From assembly GCA_037833965.1 (NCBI GenBank), contig AP031354.1, forward strand, positions 9,712,001 through 9,776,000: a stretch of DNA of 64,000 nt. The letters run 5' to 3'. Source of the stretch: Marchantia polymorpha subsp. ruderalis. Its lineage: Eukaryota; Streptophyta; Marchantiopsida; Marchantiales; Marchantiaceae. This document shows positions 35,631 to 48,606 of the stretch, piece after piece; positions within the stretch are counted from its first letter, which is position 1, and each line of letters begins with the position of its first letter. The position numbers and the translations under genes were made by a program. The notes under the pieces are model-generated. The model did no database searches. It was not told where the DNA came from and was given only the letters and a program-made list of their open reading frames with translations.

Positions 35631-38600
35631 TTAAAAAAGTCTGCACCTGTTGCCATCACTGCGTAGAAATCCATTGACTTTGAGTCTTGAATGTTGAAGC
35701 TTCAAGTCCTTATTGTATGTATACACATGGCTTGGAAGGACCTCAGATATATTGACTGTGCGTTCCTGGTAATGGACAGTTTTCAAAGCAGGAGACTTGA
35801 CATCGACATCAATACTGAACTCCACGAGTACACCATGTTCCCAGACCATCGAGACTGTTGCGGCTCCCCTTCCTCGTAGTCCTTCCACCTTCCCAAAGGG
35901 CCATGCCGTTTTCGGCAAAGCTGGCAATAAATACAAAGATTCGCCATCTGACTGAAGCAACATTTCTGCAATGGCACCTGTAAACCTGCAGAGACAGATG
36001 ATTCAAACAATTTCCTGATCAGCTGAATCCAGTTTTGAATTCATCCAGTTCGCGCGATGCGCGAATTCAGCGAGAAAAGAAACGGAAGGCACTCATGAGT
36101 ATACGCCTGAAGTCCCTAGACATACGTTACTATGATCTGAGCGGGGCTGGTATACAGATTGACTTATGGGAGCGAACGAGATTTATTTAGAGGTAGAAGG
36201 AAATAGAGAAAGCGCTGAGCTTTTGAAGTACTACGTGCTTTCGAAATCTGGATTGTAGGCGTGTCTCCAGACCTGGAAGACTTGTAGACAATGCTTGAAA
36301 ATGGCGGGTTCGAGGCTCAGAGTAAAGTCTAAATTGCAAATTATTTCTGTCCAGTTTCTGCTAGTGAAAATTAACTTCCTCTGTGACTCAAATCTAAAAG
36401 GTGCCTGCTTGTATCTGCGACAATTCCACCATCAATGGCGAGGGCTATTTGTAGCCCTCGCCGTCTTCTGTACCTGTTTAGTAGGTTCTCCTCGCCATTA
36501 TCCATACAGGAAGATGTATATGTGCTGTATGGACTATGTTACGGACCATACAGCATCCCAGAGAATTCTTATGGTTTAGCAGTCTTCTCCACTTGAGTTT
36601 GGAACCATCCCACAAACTTCAAAAGAAGTCACTCCGAATTCTGATCTTACTCCAAGTTGTTCTACTGTATTCCAACATCATTGATAAGTTTCAAGATTTG
36701 AAGGGAGGAGAGTCGATTCTTACGGGGGCTATTTCTTCCAACTCGAGTGTGCTCTGAAGCTGAAACTTTGTGGGAGCTTGGACTTGGGCAAGGAGAACCT
36801 GCAAAATCTCAGACCGAAGTTGAAATTTTTGAGGTTTGAGTTTTTGAGAGGAGAGAGCCGAATCTTGCAGGCTGGAACGAAACCAGATTCCTGCCCGAAA
36901 CCTGCAAGATTCTACACTCTGAAAAACTCTAAACTCAAAGATATCTCAATTTTATTCTCGGCATTGCATTAGGTCTGAAATTTTGCAGGCTCGTGTTCCC
37001 TGCCCCAAGTCCAAACTCCCATGAAATTTCAGGTCCAGTGCACACCCGAACTCGAAGAAACAGCTCCCCTGAAAATCGACTCTCCTCCACTCAAATCTTT
37101 ACTGCCTCCTTGGAAGCCTAGCACGTTGAATGGTACTGATATGTTTCCAGCAATCAACAATCTACCCCTGCATTTCCAGTCTACAGAGGTCATCAGCGAA
37201 CTTCAATCTGGGAACAGTAGTCATCCCCACCCAAATGGCCAAAGCACAAACTTAGTGTGTTCCCACGAATTACGAATAGAATCACCAATACATCGAAAAG
37301 TGTCGGGGAAAGGAGGCCTCGGGCTACTCCGTCAAAGGTCTCACTAAGTTGGCCGTTAAACAAGGCTCAACTCTTCGTGGTCATGTGGTCTACTAGTTGC
37401 CCGCCCTCAACATTTTCAAAGAATGGATATAAAAAAATGGGTGAATAAAACGTCAAACGTATGAACAACTGTAACGAGGCTGCAGAGCACTCTGTTCGAC
37501 ATACTTCATGATGTTTTCTCAACCTCGGCCACTCTAATAATTCCTGCTTCCAGATTAATTTAATTCCCCATGGTTCTCCCTATTGTTCATACTTCAAAGC
37601 ATGTGGCGTACTTTGTAAGCACGTAGTGCTCCAAAATTTGGAAAAACAAGTAAGATCTATAAAGATTGTAATTTGGCTGCCTCAAATGTTACTCCAGCTA
37701 AGGTAAACAAATATTCAAGAACATAAGAAAATCGACTTACCCAAAGTTTCCATCAATCTGGAAGGGAGGATGCGCATTGAAAAGGTTACAATACAACCCG
37801 CCTCCGTCATATCGTTCCGTTGTCTCCTGCGGCCCAATTAATCGGAACATTCTGACCACCATTCTGTAAGCATGCTCTTCATTCCGAAGACGAGCCCACA
37901 AGGCATTCTTCCATGCCATAGACCAACCTGGACCAATTTCTCCTGATACATTATGCACGAGAAACTGGAAGGATCAGAAACAAAGATGGCAAGGATGGGA
38001 AAGAAAATCTTGATCCCAGGAGTCTTAATTTCAACAGCCAGAATTACTAAAATCCGTAGATGATCGAAAAACATTTCTGAAGCAACCGAGCGCTCCTATT
38101 GTTAAGTTCGTTATGTCATCCTTATGGTTCTCAAGCATTAACGCACCTCGTTTAAGCATACTTTTCTTGGCAGCATGACATAACTCTGGGGTTTTGAGAT
38201 GTGTAATGGTATGGCCGGGGAAGAGACCAAACAAGTGGGACATGTGTCTATGATTCACCTCCGGGTCTTCAAAGTCTTGGCCCTAAAGTTTGTACATGAT
38301 CCACTTGAAGTTAGGAACGACACTTTTGCGGTCGGAGCCAGTGAAATCCACGGATAGTACTCTCTCAAGCATTCGAGCACGAATTACTTACTCACCCATT
38401 CCAAGAGACAACCATCATGCGCGAGCTTCACTGGCCCAAGTCGGTCAAGGGTAATTTTGATCTTGCTGACAAACTCCACATCTTTGTCTCCTAATATCTG
38501 TCAGATACAAAACAGGAGTTAAATCAGGAAGGGTCAAGAAATTGAAATTCCCATCCACCCAATACTGTTTTGAAACAAGTTTCGAAACTTAAAAGATATA

Positions 38601-41600
38601 CTGGACCTATAAAATATGAAAACAAACAGAGTTCCAGAAAGTTCACGGCCAAGGAGTCCTTGTGTACAAAACATCTGGACGATGTCTATACATAAAGAAA
38701 CATACCTGATTCGCTTGAACCAGTGATTCGAACAGTTCTCTTATGATGGCCAGGTCCATAGCGGATGCATAAGCCACGGAAGCCCAGTTCCCTGTGTCGG
38801 GAGAAACGAAATAATGCTCGGGCGAAGTTGAGGGATTTGTGATAAGATTCCCGTTGCTGTCCTCGATAAGCCACCCTAGCAAGAATTGAGCGCATCCTTT
38901 CAAAACGGGATAGGCTCGATCACTGAGAAAAGTCTGCAGTCATTCACTCCACATAACCAGATCATACAACTACTTCGTACAACGGCAATATCATTCATTT
39001 GCACAATGCTTTACGCGCGTTACAAGTAGCATGAACTACTACTCCTCATATTATCAAGAGCATTTGAGTCACAGATGACGAGAAGGAGCATCATGCGTTG
39101 CGATATACCTTGTCAAGAGAAAAGCAGTGGTGTTCCCACAAGTGGAGGCTTAGCCATGCTCCACCCATGGGCTCCAATGTTAGAATACTGATTACTCCCT
39201 ATTCCTTCTGTCGCTGCTTCTTGTGTAATTATAGTTAGGACTGTAATTATGATGTAATAGACACCACTACCCTTCCCACTACGGAGGTGTCCCTGTGATC
39301 ATTAGACACCACTACCCTTCCCACTACGGAGGTGTCCCTGTGATCATTAGACACCACTACCCTTCCCACTACGAAGGTGTCCCTGTAATCATTACCTTTG
39401 TCACCTCGGATTGGGTACTTAAACCCAATCCGGGTTCTATGTTCCATAACAAATCAGAGCTTCTCTCTAGGACTCAGTACCTGTGTCTCAACCCTTTCTT
39501 GCATTGCTCTTGCTTTGCTTTCCTAATATATGTTCAAGAGCATTTGAGTCACAGATGACGAGAAGGAACATCATGCGTTGCGATATACCTTGTCAAGAGT
39601 AAAGCAGTAGTGTTCCCACAAGTGGAGGCTTAGCCACGCTCCACCCATGGGCCAAAGAGCCCAGACTGGATCACCTCCAACAGGTGCAGTTTGCCCCCAA
39701 ATGTCAACGTTATGATGTCCAACCCATCCTTCAAGCCCGTAATTCACCTAATCATTAAAAAAGCCACGAGAAAGTACCCTTTAGTCAAGCTGTACTCCAA
39801 GACTGCCTAACATCTGCAAGTATAGAAATCAGGCCAATATAGAGAGGAAAACAGCCAATATACTCTCAAACCGCATGGCCCACAAAAATCTACTACCCAA
39901 CTTGAAGGGCACCGATCAACATCTTGACAAATTCTTGACTTACTTTGGCAGTTATCCGACCATTTATTGTCATTGTGTCAACTATATCAAAAAGAGGGCC
40001 ATGACACTCGGACAAATTGCAAGTTTCTGCAGGCCAGTAATTCATCGGTAAATTGATATTTATATGTGGTACACACCTGCGCCACAGTCACCAAGATGTT
40101 AGTGACTCCGCTAAGGAAATGGCAAATAAGTGGTGAATCTTGTCTACGATCTGTGGAGGGCAAGAGACCGAGACCGAACAAGTAAATGAGGCAAACAGAG
40201 CTTAGCGAAGCTAAAAGATTCTCGATCTTCCTCCAGCAAGATGATAAGTGAGATAAACGTGCTCAAGGTCCTGTGTTTATCAGCAATACGATTAGATTAG
40301 CACAATAAGGACAGAGAACGACGGCCGACAAGACGCATTGCTTGTGAAGTACCTCCAAGCAGGACTCAAATCCTTGTTCCATATTCCCTGCAGATTTGAA
40401 ACCATGGTCCCAGGTCGTGAGCTTGCTAGCATGAGATATCGTCCGTACTGGAAAAGTAACGTGACCATCCGAGGATCCTGATCCTCCGCAAACCCTTCCA
40501 ATCGATCTCGGGTTGAAATTTTGGCATCACCTTTTCTAGTAACCTCTTGACTATCCTGAATACGTGCCTGCTCTACATCCGCACGCGGAGAACTCCTTCC
40601 AGTTGCGGTATTCACAGTATTCTCAGCAAATTCTTCTGTTTGGAGAACGTCAATTTCGGATTTTGCAAGACGAAGTTTCAACCTCCGAAACATTGGTTGA
40701 TAATCATTCAAATGGGATTTCAGAAGAGCATCAAATGCCAGACCTTCAGTCCCTTTAAGTGCAGCAATCGCTTGCTGAGATGGATCTTTATCAGCCAGAA
40801 GAGGGCTTCTGAAAGGTCCGTCAAAAGAAGTAGAAGTCGATAGTAAAATCAAAGCCCAATCAGCATTTTGGACGCGCAGAATCTGACCATCGACGGCTTC
40901 GAGAACTCCACTTTCACCACCAACTCGAACTTCAAGCGCAACTGCAAACGCCATCCCGTGTCCAGTGACGGAAGAGTCCACCACATCTCCAGGAGCCCTC
41001 CCTCTCACCAGTATTTGATTTGCGGTGGTTTGCGAAGGGCCTTCTTGCAAGGGGCTTAACAAGGTTACCGCAAAAGATACAGAATTGGCCTTATCAGCAG
41101 AAAGTCTAACAGCAAGGACCTGCTGTGGATTAGACGTGAAATATTCTCGAGTATAGGTGACATCCTCAACCGTGTACGTGACCGACACGGTTGCGGTATC
41201 TAGATCCAGCTGCCTGTGATAGCTGTCAGGATCAAAGCGCTGGTGTGAATCGTCCAATTCGAGCTCTATAGCCCCCAGTGGTTGGTACAACTTTAAAACA
41301 TACAGCAAACAGTTCATCTTCAGAATAGAGTTAACTGAAGCTTGTAGGTCGTTCAAATGAAAAAGAAGATAATCAATACAAAACCTTCCAAAATGCACAG
41401 AATCTCTTCTGAAGTATGGCAGACAGGAAGGAGGCTCCGTTCAAATTGCAGAGGCTTTTCGTAAGGCTAAAAAGAAAGGAAAACGTTCTAGCATTGAGAG
41501 ACATGATATCGAGAAAAAAAAGTGTACCGACAAATTAGTAGAAATCAAAACGAAACCATTAGAACCTTTCACCACCTGACAGTAGGGGCCGAGCATTTGC

Positions 41601-43026
41601 GACGCTAAGTTGGTAGCATCAGAAAACTTGCCCTCACGTACTGCTTCTCGGACTTTAGGTAATAAATCCCTCGCCCTAGGGTTGTTCCAGTCTTTCGGAC
41701 CACCTGTGTACAATGTGTCATCTGAACACAGCACATGCAGAAGTCATTGCAGCCTTCAGGCATACTAGATAACTGAATCGAAGTGACTGCAACGTCTAAG
41801 GAACAAACTACTCGGAAAAAAACTCCAACTCAATAACCATCAATCTCATATATAGCTTTGGACGAAACCCTGCCAGCAAGCAAGAGCTAGCAGGTCCAAC
41901 CTTTAGAAATTATGCACATGTACGTAAATAGAAGTGACAAACAATAACGTTTTGAGAGGCTTTTAGCTTAACAAGGTACTTGAAAGATTACGAGAAGCTG
42001 AAGGTTATTTCCGAGCGACTGTGACAGCTGAAAATATGGATACTCCTGAAACTGAAACAAATTGCAACAACTGGTTCTTTCATGTCTGCACTGGCAAGAC
42101 AAACACCATCTGGGATGCACCAAGGATTGCAGTGTAGCTCTTTCTCCTCAATATAATTGCAGGGGTCTACTGCTTAACTGTTTGATACATCCTTTTTCCT
42201 AAAATCTGATGTGCGGTAAGCTAGAAGGAGAAGATTCATTCGCTGCCGCTGTCACAACGAGGTATATACAAGTTTTTTGAATATAGACGGATTTTCTCAA
42301 CCAGAATATCAAGGAAACGATAAGAACGAAATTCTTCCTCCGCATATAAAACTTTGTGACAGACTATAAACAAAAGCTTAATAACATTATCATATCTTTC
42401 TGATATGTCGAGAGGTCTCACGGCATGTGAGGAATCACGACAAGCTTCATCAAATCTCTATCAGATGGGCGTCAACAGGAACAAAGACACTGTCACTTCA
42501 TCGTGAAGCCGGTCGCAAGTACAACTTTAAGAAAAATATGACCAGCGGTTCTGAATGAAAAACCTTGAGGCATAGAGATGAGAAGACGCAGCCACTCGCA
42601 GTAGAACCTAATGAAAACGAGAAGCTATTGCATACCAGCTTGGGAACGAATGAACGACACTTGTGCTCTGGGTGAGTACTGAGGGGAATTCATCTTAACA
42701 ATTCAGTTGATTGAACAAAGGACTTGACCAGTTCACGATTAACGAGAGCCCCGAAAGTTGCACAGCAACTTCCATTGACCTGACTGCTTAAATGTTGCCC
42801 GAGCACACAATCCTCACCAACCATTGAGCATGATGAGATCAAGCGGGATGCCTCCAAACACCATCGCTCCCAGTTTTCCATTGCCCAGAGGCAAAGCTTC
42901 AGTCCAGAACGTCGCAGGTTCGAAGAACTCGACCTTCAGCAGATCGCCGTCCCCATCTTCGGCTGACGCCAAATTCTTCTCCACCCTCACCCACTGACTA
43001 TCATCGTCAGATACCGAAACCTCCAT
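35631..43026 (-). CDS. GH95 alpha-L-fucosidase 2
   Basis: GH95 enzymes remove alpha-1,2-linked L-fucose by inversion; plant members act on cell-wall xyloglucan and glycans. Ten exons, high to low: 43026-42822, 41721-41576, 41290-40353, 40076-39944, 39747-39589, 38933-38706, 38497-38396, 38282-38147, 37942-37741 and 35985-35631. All phases close to 867 aa. Residues 30-60 carry LPLGNGKLGAMVFGG; exon 2 has DDTLYTGGPKDW; exon 3 has the N-terminal beta domain and GTMVSNLQGIWNKDL. The catalytic barrel shows ININLPMNYWPAE (Asn about 436/438), NPSTSPEH (Glu about 566, presumed acid), HRHMSHLFGLFPG and HPPFQIDGNFG (Asp about 746). These match by motif the catalytic Asn, Glu and Asp of bifidobacterial AfcA. 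I see no clear signal peptide, although secretion would be expected. Introns 5 and 9 contain the unusual repeats listed separately. Confidence 0.95.
36437..36462. repeat. Perfect 11-bp hairpin with TTTG loop in GH95 intron 9
   Basis: GGCGAGGGCTA pairs exactly with TAGCCCTCGCC across a four-base loop. Close by, TGCTGTATGG (36523-36532) pairs with CCATACAGCA (36546-36555). Both lie just outside the long foldback in the same intron. Confidence 0.8.
36681..37112. repeat. Long imperfect foldback in GH95 intron 9
   Basis: The left arm (about 36681-36870) and right arm (about 36901-37112) are inverted copies, by eye roughly 75-80% identical, around a loop of about 30 bases. Exact shared blocks include GGAGGAGAGTCGATT, TTGGACTTGGG, CCTGCAAAAT and AATCTTGCAGG. 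RNA from either strand would fold into a single ~430-nt hairpin, the shape of a young MIRNA or hairpin-siRNA locus formed by inverted duplication. A foldback transposon is the alternative; I found no target duplication. Confidence 0.8.
39054..39172. repeat. Partial duplicate of GH95 exon 5 and its donor, within intron 5
   Basis: This 119-bp block is a copy of 39534-39652, differing at four positions. It includes the last codons of exon 5 (minus strand, LHLWEHHCFSLDK) and the start of intron 5. It has no acceptor supporting use as an exon, and it lies inside intron 5 of the phase-consistent model. Confidence 0.85.
39173..39533. mobile_element. 361-bp LTR-like insert between the duplicated GH95 blocks
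   Basis: The insert begins close to TGTTAGAATACTG and ends near TATATGTTCA, so it has TG...CA-like ends and a transcript-leader-like T/C-rich right half, reminiscent of a solo LTR. No 5-bp target duplication fits. Instead, 119-bp direct repeats of gene sequence flank it. It contains a three-copy minisatellite. Confidence 0.4.
39259..39393. repeat. Three tandem 45-bp repeats inside the LTR-like insert
   Basis: Units at 39259-39303, 39304-39348 and 39349-39393 begin AGACACCACTACCCTTCCCA. The first two are identical and the third differs at two positions. There are no spacers, so this is a minisatellite, not a CRISPR-like array. Confidence 0.9.
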
Positions 43027-45509
43027 AGCAGAAAAGTCACAATGCCTCGAACTAATAATTCTCCTTCCTCGCCTTTGAATTGATCGATGAAAGAGCAGCG
43101 CTACAGCTCAGAGTCTTCTCAGGCCAAGTAGGAACAAAAAAGCGTCGGGAGTCAGATGAAATGTAAATGTTTCCGCTTCTTCTCCGATTACAGAAGAGCT
43201 ACGTGACATTCACTCCGATGGGCACTAGAGAAACAATTGCAATTTCAGAGACCAGTGGTCATGCGTTCCGAGTTGTCAGTTCCAGAGAGGAAACACTTGC
43301 TTTGAACCTGCGCTGGTAACGGTCAGATAGCTGGGCTCATTTCTGCAGCATATCTCGTAGTAGCCATAGAATGATGTCATGGGAATTCACGGCAAGCGAG
43401 ACTCACCTGCCAACCTTCCTCCTTCAAGGCGGAACGGCTTAGAAGCCTCGATAGCTACGCCTGGAGTTGAATGTCACGGGTTGGATAGGCTGGAATCCAG
43501 GTGACAGTCAACGAAGGCATATATATTGCTCGAGAGGTAATAAGCATTCTACCACTTGCAATCGCCAGCCGAGGCTCATTATTGGTTCCAGTAGAACACG
43601 GACAGAAGAAATTGCCTGTCCTTGTCGGACAATTCTGACCAATCTGCACTTTTTGCCAAAACAGTGAGACCACGCCAGCGTTGCAGGATCTCTTCAGGAT
43701 AAGTTCACAGAAGACTAAGTAATACAAGCCTTTTTTGGTGTGATGTAGAAAATTAGCAGTCCTGGAAAAGCTTTGCAGTGGACCCCAAATGCGTTCAAGC
43801 TTTCCCGACGGGCGAATCCCGAGCCTTGGTAATGAATTGGTGGAACGGTTGCGTCACCCGAGGTTTCGGTCTCCACAGTGGAGACATTTAGTTCACCTCG
43901 GCCATGTTGGCGAGATCTTGGACGTTTGGTTCGGTCCTTTGTAAGTGGGTATCACTGACCAAATCTGGAGGCTCGATGGCCTTAATGCCATCGTCATCAT
44001 TGAACCCCGCTTTTATCACTGGACGCTATGAGATTGATCAAAGCTAATTTATGTGCACGGCTCTGGCACTGAACCCATTGATGATCGTACACTTTCAGAG
44101 GGCACGGTCGCTGACATCTTTAGCCGATGTACTGAAGAGAGACCTTGGCCTCACCAGGAGATTTCACGTTGCTTCACTGAGCAGTTATCATCATAGACAG
44201 ACATACGATCCACCCGCGCTCCGCATTACAAGATCAATTCCTGATTTCCGACGGTTGTGCAGATTCTAAGTTTCAAGCAAAACTGAGATGGTACGTCACT
44301 CGTCTCTTCAATCTTTGCGTGGAGGTAATCACGAGACACTGTAATCATTTGCCAGGACCCTCATTATATGCGGTCTCGTGTAACACCGAGATGACATGTG
44401 GACTCTGTTCACCGAGAAAGCCTAACATGGCTTCTTCAGGTGTGTGAAACACTTTTCGCCTTCCGCCACCTAGAAAACGAAGGCTTTCCTCCACATTAGC
44501 GCAAGTACCAACATGAACTGCCAGCCAAATTGGTGGTACTTTGAGGCAATTACAATCTTCTACAACGATACCTTAACAAGAAGATAGGAAACGCAGGCGT
44601 TGTAAAATATCAACCGAGATGCAGATGCTATCGACGACATGCAAAGAGCATTCGTATTTCCCAACGACAGCATATATGCAATGTAGATCTCAGCTGCGGC
44701 AGACTTCCTTACGTGGAACTTAGTGTCAAACAATACATCGTCTATCTCCGAGATTATGCCGTGTTGAGCCTTCAGCCATATCATCCTTGGACAGAATTGC
44801 TGCGTAAGTAGGATATCAAAGTCATTCAGATGTCACCGGCATCGAGAGTATTAACAAGTGACAAGCCTCATGAAGAGTGAACAAAACGGAGTATAGTAGG
44901 GAAATGAAACATCGAATGACTCTTTTCGCTATCCGAATGAAATCTGCCAGCCAGGTTAACATATGGTCAAAGAAAATGATTGGACACGAGGACACAGTTA
45001 GAAGATACGAGCACATTTCAATTGACACATTCAGCTCGGAAGAGTACTTGTACGCTGGAGGCACTTCGTCTGAAGTCCGAGGAGACCCATTATCAATTCC
45101 TTGAAAAATAAAAGAGTCGCATTTCCAGACTACAGACCACTGTAAATTTCTTTCGATTTATCCACTCTTGGACGGTACATAACACCTGTAACTTCAACAC
45201 TTTTGGGTTTAACTTAGACAAGGCGTAAGTTTCGTGAACATTTCCCCAGGGGATGGCACCCCGACTGTCTCCTTTGGTCATCCAAAAACCACTACAGGTC
45301 AGCACCAGATAGCTGATTTACCAACCTTCAAAACCGTTTCACCTCCTTCGAAAGGGTATGATTGTTTTCATTCTCATCTATAATACAGAAGGTTCTTAGA
45401 CCTACAGCTACGAAACTCCGGGAAAGAATGAGCAGACCTCTCTATCTAACTATACACAGATCCCGCAAGAATAGTTAACTACTTAAGCCAGTGCGCTGTA
45501 GTGTTCACA
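43027..45509. other. Region between the fucosidase start and the end of the A43 gene
   Basis: Promoter and leader side of the fucosidase, then the 3' flank of A43. Short plus frames (for example 44051-44269) have no recognisable domain. I see no supported gene. Confidence 0.45.
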
Positions 45510-48500
45510 CTACACAGTATCCACAACATCCCTTCTCTTTTTCTTTTTCTTATGGTGAACCCCGTCTGGAGTTTGCACACTCTCCGCTTCTTTCCTCTTC
45601 TTATGTTTATGACCACTGGAAGTGGAAGGTGTCGGCATTACGTCTGGTTCTAAATCAATCACCATTGGTTTGATAGGCTCCTCTAGCACATGTCCGCGCT
45701 TCTTCTTCTTATAGACGTCTGGAGTTTCAAAAGAATTTGCATGGTCCCTCTCGCTCTTGGGTGTCTTGACCTTTCTGGCTACATCATTTGAGTGTGGAGT
45801 CTCGTAAGAATTATGCACACCATGCTCCTCCTTCGGTGTCTTAAGTGCTGTCCCCACATCATTCGCATCTGAAGATCCTTCAGACTTCAACAGCAACTTC
45901 TCTTTCTTCGGGGTCTTATGCTTCCTGTCCGCATCATGGGTAGATCTGTGAAGAACACAGGGTAATTCGTTTAGAAAGTACCAGCAAGCGAAAAATCATT
46001 GAGCACTTGGAACTCTCGCTTCTTCTTACTCTAAAGCCAAACTACAAGGTAAAAAACCTATCCAGAAAGTTGGCGACCAACCGAGCAAATGGAAACTGTA
46101 GCGTAACTGACCTATCTTCGGCTGACTTTGACTTGGACTTCTTTCTCGGAGTCAAGGAGGGTAGTTCAATCCAGTTAACACAACCCGTTTTCGGATCTGC
46201 TAGAGATCCACATAAATCGATAATATGTTCAGTTTCCTGCAAGCTGTCGAAAATTTATGAAGAGTGAGAACATAAAATCAGATCACTTGCAACAGTAAAA
46301 TTAACCCCTGAAATAAACCACGAGTGAAATGATACATGCCAAAACAAACAACGACTCGCGTGATGATGATGCTTCGAAACAAGTACGTGTGCTCGAGGCT
46401 TACCTTTTGACTGCAAACCTAATGGTACTTCCCAGCCTTATTGAGTGTCTCTCATCAGATTCGCTGACCCAGGCTCGTCCTTGGGGCTGCAAAACAAGAA
46501 CGTTCAACATCACGATCTAATCTGGCATAGTTTGACATCTTCAACAAGCGCAGGTATGGAAACATAAAGCTTTCAGTATGAAATATCCACTTACATTTTC
46601 GTCATAGTAAAGATCTTCTCGGATGTCGCTAACGCCAATGGCGGCGTTAAACAGTCCAAGGACAACAACTCCGATATAGTCTTTCTCGATCTTATTCACC
46701 TTCCCCTCTGAAGAGAAAACAGTAGCTCACGTTGATTCAACTGGTATAACGGCACGTGGTATCACAGTTACAATCTCTTAGTTTCATCTAAGTTTTCCAT
46801 CCCCTTTTCCCTGTTCAACCATGTCTCACAATAGAGAAGAAAGGTAATACTTACGGACATATTGCAAGTCATGAAATTGGAAAACTACTTTCACTGATGG
46901 CCACAAATATTGCTCTCAGCCTTTGGGCCAAGTTCTGTGCGAGTAAGTACATGGCTGGCCCTGTAACAATCATCACACAGTCAACAGACTGTAGCCGTGA
47001 TCGATAGTACTGAGCAGAAATTGACTGGTGAAGTTCATACAACCTCTTAGCCTCATGACATTCAGATATTCGCAGACAGTATGAAGCACTCGACGTATCA
47101 AACGTTGTGGTAACGAGCCATGATATATTTACTGCTCTGGCTAAAGTCTACGGATCTGTAATGAGTGTAAGATAAAATTGAAGAACGTAGGGCCGTAAAG
47201 AGCCAGTGGGCAAGAGATTACATTCGTGGTCGGAAAACAACCCCTCCCACCCAACACTCCAACTCAGGTGTTAGTCTCAGACATTTCCTGGACACAATCA
47301 TTTCGAGGTATTCACGTATACCCAAATCTGAATATTTCAGTGGCAACTGATAACATTATAACCTGCTGAAGTTTATGCAATAATGTAGAGCACTCACCTA
47401 TCAACATTCCCGGAGAAGGTGAGAAGATGAGCAGCTTCGCTGTCAAGTTTACATGGAAATAAGGAGTGAGACCGGCAAGGATCCTCGCAGATTGTCCAAT
47501 TATCTTAGGTTTCAAATATCCCAATACCACACCGTCAAATTCCTCGTTGAACCTGAAATGCAAAATTGCCCCGAAACTGATCAGATTCATATCCACATTA
47601 TCAAGCTTCGTCCTACAGTTGTAACAGACGCCACCCAGCCCTACGGATTTTTTGGCAGTGGGAGAACAATCACCCACACTACTAACTTCTCAGAGACATC
47701 CACAGACTGCACACAAAAATTCGTGCGTCCCGGTGAAATCTGCACCGGAACAGAGTCATCAGTTCTGAGTGGAAAGAAAATCGCTGCCAAGGACACCTGA
47801 TGTGAGTTGACGCGCTTTTCAGAGTACGACGGTCACTCAATTTGAACGACCTTACTTAATTTAATACCGGTGTCAAAGCGGTATCAAAGTGAAAGCGAGT
47901 GAGTAGAGACGATGTCCAAGTTAATCTTCGGTGCTCAAACTGACCAAAATCGAGATGCATCACTATCCACAAGTACTATGATACAGGAAAAGAACTGAAA
48001 AAGCATGCTTTGCTTGTTCTATTGCCACAATATTGGACGACAAATGTACCTACCACATTATATGTCACATCCCCAACAGAGACAGCGTTCGGAACAAACG
48101 ATGTGGCAATGAGAAACATGTCAGGCGGATAAACTCTGGCTGCTTAAAGGTCCCAGGCACCCTCCATTTTCTATCAAAACCACTTCTTATTAATATAATC
48201 ATTTCATTCTTCAGAAACTGAGAAGAGAAGTTGATCATGTCGACATCTCATCTCAATTTTCGAAGGGCAATTATCCAGTCTAAATACATGGGTAAAATTT
48301 TTAGTCATGTTTAACTTGCGTTCGGAGCAAGGGCGAGCCATCGAGTCCGATTGAAGATTCCCACATTAGAGTCCAGATGAGCTAATCAACGTGTTCATTT
48401 CAGACTGATATATCGAAAATTGACCGTATCCAACCCCTGCATTGCCACCGACGCGTCACAGAGCTAAGTTCATGAGCAGGGAGCTTCGAATCGTACTTGA

Positions 48501-48606
48501 GGAGAAGAGAGTTCAGGATTTCATGCACGCCCTGCCTCACATTGGCTGCTCTGGACGGATGTAAGAACACTCCAATTTTGGCGTGAACCACCGTCATGCC
48601 CTCCAT
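45510..48606 (-). CDS. RNA polymerase I subunit RPA43 (Rpb7-like)
   Basis: A43 with A14 forms the stalk of RNA polymerase I in the nucleolus and binds the initiation factor Rrn3/TIF-IA. Six exons, high to low: 48606-48449, 47552-47398, 46707-46595, 46486-46404, 46243-46112 and 45945-45510, close in phase to 358 aa. Exons 1-2 give the Rpb7-type tip domain (VHAKIGVFLHPS; EEFDGVVLGYLKPKI; ILAGLTPYFHVNLTAKLLIF). Exons 2-5 give the OB-fold part (EGKVNKIEKDYIGVVVLGLFNAAI, IRLGSTIRFAV, IIDLCGSLADPKTGCV). Exon 6 is a Lys-rich tail with repeated TP motifs (KTPKK, KTPKE, KTPKS, ETPD, QTPD) and basic clusters (KKKKR, KKKKKRR) that look like nuclear localisation signals. Family assignment rests on the first two domains and the length; other Rpb7 paralogues are shorter and lack the basic tail. 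Confidence 0.87.

Noticed and set aside
39259..39393. Three regularly spaced 45-bp repeats as a CRISPR-like array
   Set aside because: There are no unique spacers; the units abut directly. It is a minisatellite in a plant intron.
39178..39536. Solo LTR with TG...CA ends as a firm call
   Set aside because: No 5-bp target duplication, and the flanks are 119-bp gene duplicates; kept only as LTR-like.
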